Under the pieces are notes generated by a model that was given only the letters and a program-made list of their open reading frames with translations, was not told where the DNA came from and did no database searches. Positions 1 through 10,900 of a stretch of 64,000 nt of DNA are shown here, in pieces. The translations under genes were made by a program, and so were the position numbers. Source of the stretch: Protonemura montana (taxonomy: Eukaryota; Arthropoda; Insecta; Plecoptera; Nemouridae); the NCBI GenBank assembly GCA_947568835.1, contig OX387609.1, forward strand, positions 12,517,708 through 12,581,707. Direction: 5' to 3'. Within the stretch, counting starts at the first letter, position 1. Each line of letters opens with the position of its first letter.

Positions 1-195
1 CATACGGAATGTTCAAACTACAAACAAAGATGTGAAATCTGAACACTACATTAATTATAACTACTGGTCACTTCTAATAATAAAAAAAGAAAAAAAAAAG
101 AATCTAGAATTTCGGGCGACAGTTGCAAGCGGCAGTTTGACAACTTCATTTCTATGCACCCAGTTGGCAGTGATATTTTTTCTCTCTTTTCTCAC

Positions 196-2340
196 CTGTC
201 AACGCTCGTAGTGCTGTCGACCGCCACTGGATCGCTCTCCGGTGCGTCCTGTCCAGATGCTACTGCGCACGCCTCTTGGCGGCCATCTTTGCTGACGTCT
301 TCAAAGCAGTAGCTGTATATCTCGGCCCATGAGAGCGTTTGGCTGGATTTAGGTGGGACCTCGGCCTCCTTGACGGATTTCACGGCCTCTGGTTGGTCGA
401 CGTTGACGGGGCCGTGGGCGACGCCTGCGTAGAACGTGGGCACGACGTGACATTGAGAACCATTATCTTAACGATATATTTGCGTCTTAGGTGAGCGTAG
501 CGGTATTTTGGGATGACAAAATGTAAAAAAGGCAATTACTTCGGTACTTTATTTTTCTAAAATGTTCGTTTATATTCACACCTTAAAAACATTGCCATGG
601 GAACAATATTTGCAAATTTAAACCTAATAATGTGACGTAGTAATTTATGCGAATCTGATTTAAATAACAAACGCTTGCAATGCGCGGGACATTTTATTAT
701 AACAGACACTAACACCGTCTCAAAACTTGATGTTTTACAGGGACATTAAATTTAGTACATTTTATGTGAATGAATGATTCCAAGGATTGTCCCCGTCTGG
801 GAATACATTTTTGAGAAGTTGATAGTGTTTCTAATAATATTTTATTAGCTCCGAAAAGTTAATTTCTAAAATATGAACATTTCCGTAAATTTTCAATAGT
901 TACAAGTCTATCAAACTTGTTTTTTTTTACGCTTCTCGATTATCCCGGACTCATTGTCCGGGACTCCACTTACCATTGAAACACCTCGACTCCAAGTCGA
1001 CTTGACAGGCAACATCAGCCACCTCGACAGCTGATTGGACGCCCATCTCCACGGCCTTCTGGACGGGTTTCGTCCAGAAGGCTGTCAAACTGTCATGGTC
1101 GCCAGGCACGGCCCATTGGGAGAATCTCAACAGCAAGTCCCGTATGTCGTCCCGTGCCCTCGCCCCCAGGAAGGTCGCTACGGCGTCCTCTGCGTCGGGA
1201 AGTCTCCTGTCTTTGGACACCGACCCCTCGAGTCTACCCAGACGGGGCTCGAATGGAGTCGTCGACGTGTCATCGACACAATCTCCACCTCGAATGACAT
1301 TCATCTTTTTTAACTTCGCTGGACTTCTGCGCCGCTCGTGCATCGTCGTCTGAGTGCTCGAGTCCCAACCTTCGGCCACTTCCGATTGGTTTTGCGAGTG
1401 TTCGGTTTGTTTCGGGCCTTCTCGGCCGGACGTTAGGGAAGGTCTACGACCTCCCACGCTTCGTGTGCTGCCGACGTCGCCCGAAGTCTTCCGAGAGACC
1501 TGAACCTCGTCGCCGGATCTTCCCGATCGACCAAGTCGCGACCCGGCACTTGTAACATTCGCTCGGATTACAACACAGCTGTCACCACTTTCATCTGTTC
1601 CTTCCTTCGACCTGGATCCATTCTTTTTAGTTGTTTCTTCAAACCAATCTTCAATTTTCTCCTTTCTTTCTTCCTTTAACCTAGTCTTTATGTCCACCTT
1701 CCTTTTTTCCAACATAGAAACAATTTCCCTTTGCTTCTCTTCTATCAACATAGCGCCAATTTCGTCCTCCCTTTCGTCCAATAATCGATATTCGTTTTCC
1801 TTCTCCCTTTCTTCCAAGAACTTTTCCTTCTTTTCAATCTTCCTTTCTTCTTTGAACTCAGCCTCCATGTCCATCTTCCCTTCTTCCAACAGAGAATCGA
1901 CATAATTTCTCTTTATTTCCATCAACCTAGCGTCAATTTCGCTCTTCTTTTCTTCCACTAATCTAGCTTCGTTTTTCTTTTCCCTTTTCCCCATCTCTCT
2001 CCCCTCTATTTTCCCAATTCCCTTTATATCCCCCTTTATTTGGCTTCTGCTTCGCTCCACATACCTCGCGTACTCGGCGCGCATGCGTTCGGACATTGCC
2101 GAACCCACCCGAGGACTCGCGACCTCGACAGCGCTCTGACAGCTAAGCCGCGGGATTCGGGACCGCTCGGCAAAGTCCGTGTTTCGTTCGGCTAACTCCG
2201 TCGAGTTGTCGAGGCATGTCGACGATCGGGGACCGGTTCGGGCAGTTCCGGTGGACGTCGGGTGACTTCGTGGCGACTCGACAGCAGTTTTGCAAGCCGA
2301 CCGCTGAACGAACTTGTCAAAGGCATCACGTTGACGTTTG
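196..2340 (-). CDS. Coiled-coil-rich protein of unknown function (partial, two exons seen)
   Basis: Two exons are visible on the minus strand: 2340-974 and 424-196. The upstream exon follows a long polypyrimidine tract ending in CACTACAG and finishes at a GTAAGT donor. The next begins after TACGCAG and ends at a GTGAGA donor, so the gene continues past the left edge. Both sides of the shared intron are phase 1 and join as Asn-Gly-Val-Ala. The first exon encodes about 455 residues. Its centre is very rich in Glu, Lys and Arg, with a loose repeat of about 15 residues (Leu-x-Glu-Glu-Lys/Arg), as in a long charged coiled coil. The C-terminal half is Ser/Thr/Arg-rich and probably disordered. The second exon is acidic. 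I recognise no catalytic domain. A 5' exon with the start codon must lie further right. Family unknown; moderate confidence that it is a real gene. Confidence 0.5.
640..890 (-). repeat. Fragments of a tRNA-associated SINE (3' part)
   Basis: This intron stretch has the inverse of a string seen many times in the window: 'TTTTGAGACGGT..TAGTGTT' followed by an AT-rich linker and 'GCGCATTGCAAGCG'. Related copies lie near 3180, 4215, 7950, 11110 and 14340. It is a decayed dispersed repeat with no coding content. Confidence 0.35.
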
Positions 2341-2441
2341 CTGTAGTGAGGGGGCTGGTGGGGAAGGGGGTGGGGGAAGGGGAGACACATGAACATGAAT
2401 CTTGTAAGTATATCCTAATGCTATGCAATGTAATGTTAATG

Positions 2442-2830
2442 TTATCGTTGAGTGATGTTATCGTTCTAGGTAGAGAAAAAACGTCAATATTACAGTCTCT
2501 GCGTGAAAGATGGCCGTTAAATGACTCCCTTACCGACAAAAATGCAGAGTATTCGATTTTTATCGTAGGTTACTTGCTTTTTAATATCGTTACGTGTATA
2601 TCAATCGTTGAGGTAAACATTGATGAAGATTTTTTGAGCATGTAAGGTCTCAAAAGCGAGTTAACCTAAAAGAAATATCGAAATTAAAATTCATACGACA
2701 GTGGCTCCACTTAACGTGATGTTCCGGTACTCTGCATTTTTGTCGGTAAGGTAGTCATTTGGCCGCCATCTTTCACGCAGAGACTGTAATATTGACGTTG
2801 TTTCTCTACCTAGAACCTGCACACTCAACG
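2442..2830. mobile_element. Fold-back/MITE-like element with ~100-bp terminal inverted repeats, copy 1
   Basis: The left end (about 2455-2550) reads GTTCTAGGTAGAG...AAGATGGCCGTTAAATGA...GACAAAAATGCAGAGTA. The right end (about 2725-2830) is its reverse complement, closing with CTCTACCTAGAACCTGCACACTCAACG. The centre is AT-rich and non-coding. A second diverged copy is at 34966-35349, so this is a mobile, non-autonomous inverted-repeat element. Superfamily not assigned. Confidence 0.6.
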
Positions 2831-3164
2831 ATGTCATGTTTGGGATTTGTTAGATCATCGAAGCTGATGACCACCAGGCCTCTTGGCCTCTTGGCCTGGT
2901 GGCAGGGTCGACAATAACGCATAGAGCTACCAACTTACCGACATGGTGACGTCACCAGTGACCGGATGTCCGGTTCACTGCACGCGGGGTTCGATCACAA
3001 GACCTTCAGCTCGGAGAAATCTATACACTGGTTCGAGTACGTCGAGAATAACGGGCTAGGTTTCCATGGTAACAAGATGGCGACGAGGATAAGAAGAAGT
3101 GGATTCTTGGTCGACTAGGATTGTCGTGAATTCAACAGACAAAACAGACACTAATGTTCTTTAT
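2831..3164. other. Intergenic, nothing recognised
   Basis: No convincing open frame, RNA gene or repeat was seen here. There is only a short direct duplication (CCAGGCCTCTTGGCCTCTTGGCC near 2875). Confidence 0.3.
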
Positions 3165-3450
3165 TTGAAATCTGATTGAAATTTCAAACGCTTGCAATAC
3201 GCGGGGCATTTTTTTATTATACACTATAAACGTCTCAAAAATTGATGCCCAAACGGTGACTCGAACCCCGATCTCCACCTATCGCTGGTGTTGCTCTAAC
3301 CAATTAAGCTACTTGAACACATGCTTTTTTAAGATGATTTTAGTGTATTTGATGAGAATGATGGATCGTCAAGGAGTAGAACCAAGAGGCTGTGAATACT
3401 CACAGTCACTCTGATTCTAGTGACGCTATACCACGTCACAACCTGTCAAA
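3165..3450 (-). repeat. tRNA-derived SINE, copy with tRNA-like head
   Basis: Read on the minus strand, 3320-3248 looks like a tRNA gene: a D-arm-like AGCTTAATTGGTTAGAGC and a T-arm-like GGGGTTCGAGTC. Flanking 'ACACTAAAATC' and 'GAGACG..TATAGTGT' strings are roughly inverted. Near-identical tRNA-like units occur at 10967-11042 (-) and 14230-14310 (+), with shared flanks such as TATTTGATGAGAATGA. The anticodon loop lacks the usual U33 and the stems are imperfect, so this is a SINE rather than a working tRNA gene. Confidence 0.5.
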
Positions 3451-3479
3451 CTCCAGTTAGTAATAAGCGCCATCGGGTG

Positions 3480-3834
3480 GCACCTACCGTTACCAGTCGT
3501 GTTGCCGGCCTCGTTTGCTCAGCAGCAAGCGCCATCGCGTGGCACCTACCATTACCACGTGTTGCTGGCCTCGTTTGCTCAGAAGCAAGCGCCATCGGGT
3601 GGCACCTACCGTTACCACGTGTTGCCGGCCTCGTTTGCTCAGAAGCAAGCGCCTTCGGGTGGCACCTACCGTTACCACGTGTTGCCGGCCTCGTTTGCTC
3701 AGCAGCAAGTGCCATCTAGTGGCACCTACCGTTACCATGTGTTGCCGGCCTCATTTGCTCAGCAACAAGCGCCATCGGGTGGCACCTACCGTTACCACGT
3801 GTTGCCGGCCTCGTTTGCTCAGCAGAACGTGTAA
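3480..3834. repeat. 60-bp minisatellite, about six copies
   Basis: The unit contains CATCGGGTGGCACCTACC, then a CGTTACCACGTGTTGC segment and CTCGTTTGCTCAGCAG. It recurs every 60 bp with few substitutions. Because 60 is divisible by three and the unit lacks stops in several frames, long 'open frames' appear on both strands. They are repeat artefacts. No splice context links it to a gene. Confidence 0.85.
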
Positions 3835-4569
3835 CACTATTGCCGTGACTCTACCAAGGCTTTAAGTCCAACTCTTGCCCAACGACCTAACCTTGATTCA
3901 CGTACCAACAGGTGCCGAAGAGTGACGTCACTCCTGGTGGCTGGCACCGAGCGTGACGTCACGGTCAGCTGCTGATGACGTAATTTCGAGGCGTTGTCGG
4001 GAGTGGCGAGGCGTTGAAACATCTTGGCAGTGACACACGCTGTCGAAACTGCGTCGTGGGACAAGCTAAAGATAAAGATGGCCGTGACATTGTTTTTGAA
4101 GCAGAACTCGATTGGGGGTAGCGGGGACCAATCACGTTGCGGCATGCATGGGATTCGGCTGATTGCTGCAGGTGGGTTTCTTGGCACTGTTTTTTTTTCA
4201 ACAGGTTTAACGTTTGTGAAATCTGATTTAAATTGCAAATGCTTGCAAGGCGCAAATGCACTAAAATACTCTCAAAAATCCAAGAAAATCTACCCGTTAC
4301 AGATCGATTCCCCATTTGGGCATCAATTTTTGAGAGGTTATAAGTGTTCCTAATAATAAAACAGTTTTTAGTTTGCTGCTATTCTGACTGCTATTCAAGC
4401 AAAGAATCTCATTGGTCGTAACCAGATAAGTCTGTGCGGTCTCTGTAGTTACGGCACTTTTGAAACCAGACAAAGACCCCTTTACGAACCAAATTTTTGC
4501 TGAAAACTTCCCAGAATCTAGCTAGGCTTTCTAAAATCACATTTGAGTGATACTTTTTGACACCGAACG
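3835..4569. other. Intergenic with SINE 3' fragment
   Basis: The stretch 4200-4350 holds another copy of the SINE-associated string (GCAAATGCTTGCAAGGCGC and ATTTTTGAGAGGTTATAAGTG). The rest has no supported gene or RNA. Confidence 0.3.
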
Positions 4570-4990
4570 GATGGCGTGTTGAAAACACCGGTCCTCGTGA
4601 GATCACCGAAGTTAAGCAACACTGCGCTGGGTCAGGTATTGGATGGGTGACCACCGAACGGTTTGGCGTTTTGGAAACACCGGTCCTCGTGAGATCACCG
4701 AAGTTAAGCAACACTGCGCTGGATCAGGTATTGGATGGGTGGCCACCGAACGGTTTGGCCTGTTGGAAACACCGGTCCTCGTGATATTACCGAAGTTAAG
4801 CAGCACTGCGCTGGGTCAGGTATTGGATGGGTGACCACTGAACGGTTTGGCCTGTTGGAAACACCGGTCCACGTGAGATCACCGAAGTTAAGCAACACTG
4901 CGCTGGGTCAGGTATTGAATGGGTGACCACTGAACGGTTTGGCGTGTTGGAAACACCGGTCCTCGTGAGATCACCGAAGTCAAGCAACAC
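4570..4990 (+). repeat. 5S-rRNA-like tandem array A (~91-bp unit, about five copies)
   Basis: Each unit carries GATCACCGAAGTTAAGCAAC followed by GGTATTGGATGGGTGACC. These are close to the 5S rRNA internal control region (box A, intermediate element, box C part). The unit is about 91 bp rather than 120, lacks the 5' part of 5S rRNA, and ends in ACCGAACGGTTTGGC..GTTGGAAACACCGG before the next copy. It is a 5S-derived repeat, not a functional 5S cluster. It sits directly upstream of the first recognisable serpin exon. Confidence 0.75.
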
Positions 4991-7900
4991 TTGCATTATG
5001 GTTCAAATTCATTAGTTTCCTTTTGGTTTTGTGTCCGATTTTTGTTTAAACCTTACAACGACACACCGCACAGTGGATCCTTCTCACGTGTTGCAGCTGT
5101 ACTTCTTGTAATGTGCGCAGCGCCGTCTGCGCATGGCGACCACTCGCCGCTGCAAGACGTTGTCGAAGGACAAGTCAAGTTCTCCACTGACCTTTACAAG
5201 GTAAGAACATGGACCCTGTCAAGAGGCTAGGACTTATCTCTGAAACATGTCAGCTGTCAGAAATGATTGATTTGGCTGCGTTGTCAAATGTATCTTCTAC
5301 CAAGGACATGCATTGCAATTATATTTCCTGTGTTTACCTGATGGGAAGTGATGGGGGTAGGTACGTGAGTTGGCAACACAGCTTAGATGGTCGAGTCGAG
5401 ACGGGTTGAAATGTTGACACCTGACAAGATGGACATGAATCAAACAAAGACCCTCCTGATGGGAAGTGATGGGGGTAGGTACGTGAGTTGGCAACACAGC
5501 TTAGATGGTCGAGTCGAGACGGGTTGAAATGTTGACACCTGACAAGATGGACATGAATCGAACAAAGACCCTCCTGATGGGAAGGGGTGGGGGTAGGTAA
5601 GTGAGTTGGCAACACAGCTTAGATGGTCGAGTCGAGACGGGTTGAAATGTTGACACCTGACAAGATGGACATGAATCGAACAAAGACCCTCCTGATGGGA
5701 AGGGGTGGGGGTAGGTTCGTGAGTTGGCAACACAGCTTAGATGGTCGAGTCGAGACGGGTTGAAATGTTGACACCTGACAAGATGGACATGAATCGAACA
5801 AAGACCCTCCTGATGGGAAGGGGTGGGGGTAGGTACGTGAGTTGGCAACACAGCTTAGATGGTCGAGTCGAGACGGGTTGAAATGTTGACACCTGACAAG
5901 ATGGACATGGATCGAACAAAGACCCTCCTGATGGGAAGGGTTGGGGGAAGGTACGTGAGTTGGCAACACAGCTTAGATGGTCGAGTCGAGACGGGTTGAA
6001 ATGTTGACACCTGACAAGATGGACATGAATCGAACAAAGACCCTCCTGATGGGAAGGGGTGGGGGTAGGTATGTGAGTTGGCAACACAGCTTAGATGGTC
6101 AAGTCGAGACGGGTTGAAATGTTGACACCTGACAAGATGGTCATGAATCGAACAAAGACCCTCCTGATGGGAAGGGGTGGGGGTAGGTACGTGAGTTGGC
6201 AACACAGCTTAGATGGTCGAGTCGAGACGGGTTGAAATGTTGACACCTGACAAGATGGACATGAATCGAACAAAGACCCTCCTGGATGGGAAGGCGTGGG
6301 GGTAGGTACGAGAGTTGGCAACACAGCTTAGATGGTCGAGTCGAGACGGGTTGAAATGTTGACACCTGACAAGATGGACATGAATCGAACAAAGACCCTC
6401 CTGATGGGAAGGGGTCTCCTATGCCACTCTCTGACTTACCTGGTCGACTTCTTCCTCCAGCTGATGTCTGTTTCAACCGGCAATTTGTTCTACTCGTCGC
6501 TGAGCGTGCACACCGTGTTGGCGCTTGCCTACTTGGGCGCCAGGGGGACCACGGCCTCCCAGATGCAGGATGCATTAGACCTGCCTGGCGACGACGAGAT
6601 CAAGCACGGCTTCCAAGCGCTTATGGAAGTGATCAAGGTACCGTAGCTGGGTCCAGAGTCGATGGATCCACTCTGGCCATGCCGTTACTAAGCAATGTCA
6701 AGGAAATATTCTTGAGCGATTGCTCTAAGTCAATGATATTTTGCAAACGTCAAGCAAGTAAGAGCTTTCGAAGAGCAGTTTAAAATTTAAACCACGATTG
6801 GTCTAGGTACAAATTTTAATCGGAGTCTAGCCCAACAAGAAAATATTGACAGCAAGAAAATTAATTTTGTTTACTGTGACAGAACAGTGCCTCCATGAAT
6901 AACTATTGCATGCGATTATAATTTTTTGTTTTTTGTACTTTTGTTATTATCTTTTTTTAACAGTTGAAATTTTTTTAAATAAGTTTAACTAAAGTTTAAC
7001 CTCAAACTGAGTTAAGCTTGACATTGCTGGAATCGGCCATGACTGGGCATTGTTTCCCGTCACGGCTGGATGGAGTCAAAACGGCCCCATGAGATCCCCG
7101 ACAAAAACAAAACCCCTTCGTTCCGCAGAATGTCGAGGGTTCGACACTGATCGCCGCCAACAAGATTTACGTGGACGACGGCGTCCCTCTGGAGTCGGCG
7201 TTCCAGCAACTCGCGCAGGCGCACTTTGCGGCGGAAGTTGAGTCGGTCGACTTCGCCCACCACCACCAGGCAGCGCGCGGGACGATCAACAAGTGGGTCG
7301 AGGGCAAGACATTGGGGAGGATTCGCGAGTTGCTGGCCGATGACGTGGTTGCCAAGGAAACGGTGATGGTACGTTAGCCACTGTTTAGTATCAGGTGTTT
7401 GACGAGCGTAGCGAGTGGAGCAAAATTTTCAATTTTACCTATCCTTAAGAAAAATATTTTTTTAAGTTCGTCTGTTTGTTCGCGCTCTAGCGGCCAAACG
7501 CCTACCCCAATTAAAACCAAATTTTCTGAGCACATTTTTGGGTTTGCAACTTTGATCCCTTGCATTTTCAGAAAAATCTGTAAAACGGTTGTGAAACTAT
7601 AAAAAATTTGCAGAACCAAGAAAATCATATAAAATCGAGACAAATTGTTAGGCATTTAGTTTCCTTGACAACATTTTAAAGTATGAGTTTGAACGAAAAT
7701 TCAATGCACAAAAATTATCGAACGAAGAATACACAATTTTAAGATTTTTATTATGAACACTAAAACCTTTATGATGGTTTTTAGACTCATGACTACTTGA
7801 TTTATCCTTAGCACAAGTTTTTAGAAAAACTATTTGAACTGGGTTTTGAATGCTAAGTAAAGGGCTACTAAAATTCTTATTTAAATTTAGTAGCCCTTTC

Positions 7901-10900
7901 ATTAGGATTCAAAACCCAGTTCAAATAGTTTTTCTTAAAACACTAAAACCGTTTCAAAAGTTGATGCTCAAACGGGGACAACAATTTTTGAGACGGTTAT
8001 AGTGTTCATAATAATAAAATACCACGCGCATTGCAAGCGTTTGCAATTTAAATAAGATATCAAATCAGAATGCAGATTATTCCTCAGCCTGGGCAGCACC
8101 AGAACACAACTTTCTTGACTTTCAGATTCTCTTGAGCACAATGTACTTCAAGGGGGCTTGGGCCACTGCCTTCAACGTGAATTATACGCGACCTTCGTCA
8201 TTCTACGGCGTCCACAAGCACGCGCAGAACGTGTCCACAATGTACAGAAAAGGCGTGTACGGCTTTCTGCAAAGCCCTGAGCTGGACAGCAAGCTGCTGG
8301 AGCTACCTTATAAGGTATAGCAACACTGCGATGGGTCAGGTATTGGATGGGTGACCATCATACACATGACCAGTTCTGTTCGGGAGAGAGGTTGGAGGGA
8401 TGAAAGTTAAGCAACACTGCGCTGGGTCAGGTAATGGATGGGCGACCATTATACACATGACCAGTTCTGTTCGGGAGAGTGGTTGGAGAGATGAAAGTTA
8501 AGCAACACTGCGCTGGGCCAGGTATTGGATGGGCGACCATCATACACATGACCAGTTCTGTTCGGGAGAGTGGTTGGAGGGATGAAAGTTAAGCAACACT
8601 GCGCTGGGCCAGGTATTGGATGGGCGACCATCATACACATGACCAGTTCTGTTCGGGAGAGTGGTGAGAGGGATAAAAGTTAAGCAACACTGCGCTGGGT
8701 CAGGTATTGGATGGGCGACCATCATACACATGACCAGTTCTGTTCGGGAGAGAGGTTGGAGGGATGAAAGTTAAGCAATACTGCGCTGGGTCAGGTATTG
8801 GATGGGCGACCATTATACACATGACCAGTTCTGTTCGGGAGAGTGGTTAGAGGGATGAAAGTTAAGCAACACTGCGCTGGGTCAGGTATTGGATGCGTGC
8901 CCATCATACACATGACCAGTTCTGTTCGGGAGAGAGGTTAGAGGGATAAAAGTTAGTACAGCAACTTCACTCGCCTTGCTTATCAACCTCTCGACAGCAT
9001 GAATTTGTGGAGGAATCCTGTTGTTCGCGTTGTACCGTCCTTCGGAAGGGACATTAAACCGACGGTCCCCTTGGTCTTCGACAAGAGTAGGCTGCATACT
9101 GGTACCGGATTTCCACTCCTCCCTTCTAGGCTAGGTTAGATTGATCATTATTCTCATAATCATCCACTCATTCACCGACTCCATAAGACCAGTGCCGCAT
9201 GGCCAGATGTCAAAACAGTGCGTCGTTAAACACAAAAAATCAATCACTAGATCCACGTCTATCTCTAGGGTGGCGAGTTGTCGATGGTGATCGTTTTGCC
9301 CAACACCCAAGATGGTATCGCCGAGCTCGATCTCAAGGTGGCAGCACTAGGCCCTGAGCGCTGGGAAGAGCTCATGGGGGCTCTGGACGACACAGAGGTG
9401 GCGGTGTCGCTGCCCAAGTTTAAACTCCAGCAGGCGCACAATATGAGAACGGTGCTGCAACAGGTAGGTTGGGTCAGGCGGGGGTCGAAGCCGGCACCTC
9501 AGAGTGCGGACATGAGAAGTGCCAGAGAAGTTAGTTTCCAGAAACAAGCCGTTGGGTTTCAAGCCGTTGGGAGATTTCACCATCGCCGTTTAAACCTTGC
9601 TTAATCGGCGTTTGAGAGGTTTCAGGCCAAAATTGATTTTTTCCGTTTAGCCGACATTTTGAAAGATATCGAAGAGGATTTTAAGATAAAAACACAAAAA
9701 ATATATAAATTTAAATTTTAATTCGGTGAGGGTTCGGGAAGGTATTTTCCTGACACATAAAAGAAATTTAATTTAGCAGCCGTCACTATTTTCTCTCTGC
9801 TCTAATCACCGTTTAATATTTGAACCTCGACGGATGGGGGTTTAACGTTTTAACTGTCATTTTGAGGTCAAAGTAAGAAGTCCCATTGATATTTAGTTTG
9901 TATTTCCAAGTCAACAAATATTCAGTTTCGAAGCAAACACATTGTGAAAAACCATTTTTTTCTTGTTTTTTGCGTATTGTCTGAATTTTCTCTGTCGATT
10001 ATCAAAATTTCTGATTTTAAAAACAAATGACTGCTGCAGCTCAAATCACCCCGAAACGTCGGCGTTTTTAGCGGCTTTGCTCGAAAGTGTGTCCAGTAAG
10101 CACTGGTTTGTTTTAGAGAACATGTTTTGAAATTGCAGCTAAGAAAAGCTAAGATAATTTCACGGAACTTTGCTTTTATTACATGTTGTTTTGGTTGACG
10201 AGCTGTGCTTTGGGCCCTCGTATGACCTTCAATTGTCTCGCTGTTCACGCAGCGGGGAATGAGAGACGCCTTCACTGACCTCGCTGACTTCTCGGGGATG
10301 AGCGCCATGCCCATCAAGATCAACGCCTTGGTCCACGAGGCGTTCATCGAGGTCTCCGAGGAGGGTACCGAGGCCGCCGTTTCCTCTGGTAGCGTCCATA
10401 TACCTTGCCTTGCCTTACATCACCAAGAAGACATTTATTTATTGATTTATTTGTGGTTTTTAACGACGCACTGTTTTGCGACGGTGAATGAGTGGATGAT
10501 GATTCGGATGATGATAAACCCGGTGCCGGCACGTAGCCTACTCCTGTCGAAGAGCACCAAGGGGACCACCGGCTTAACGTCCCTTCCGAAGGACGGTACA
10601 GCGCGAACAGCAGGATTCCTCCACAAATCCATGCTGTCGAGAGGTTGATAAGCAAGGCGAGTGAAGTTGTTGTACCAAATTTCATCTCGGCAACACTATC
10701 GACGCCGTCAGACCAGAACAGTTTGCAAGCCAGTGCGTCGTTAAGCACTCGGGCTACCAAGGTGGCCGTCCGTATGTCGGACGGATCGAAATTGCCATAA
10801 ATTATATATGTTAGAAAGTTGAATACGTTGACCAGCATACAGTTTCCATGACAACATTTTCACAGTAAGCGTCTGAATGATCATTCAATGCACAGAAATT

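Noticed and set aside
3420-3865. Overlapping open frames of ~110 codons on both strands
   Set aside because: Produced by a 60-bp tandem repeat that lacks stops; no codon bias or gene context.
5297-6575. Series of ~116-residue minus-strand frames
   Set aside because: They are the same 118-bp repeat read in successive frames inside a serpin intron.
4570-8955. Functional 5S rRNA gene cluster
   Set aside because: Units are ~91 bp, lack the 5' portion of 5S rRNA and lie in introns; only the internal promoter core is kept.
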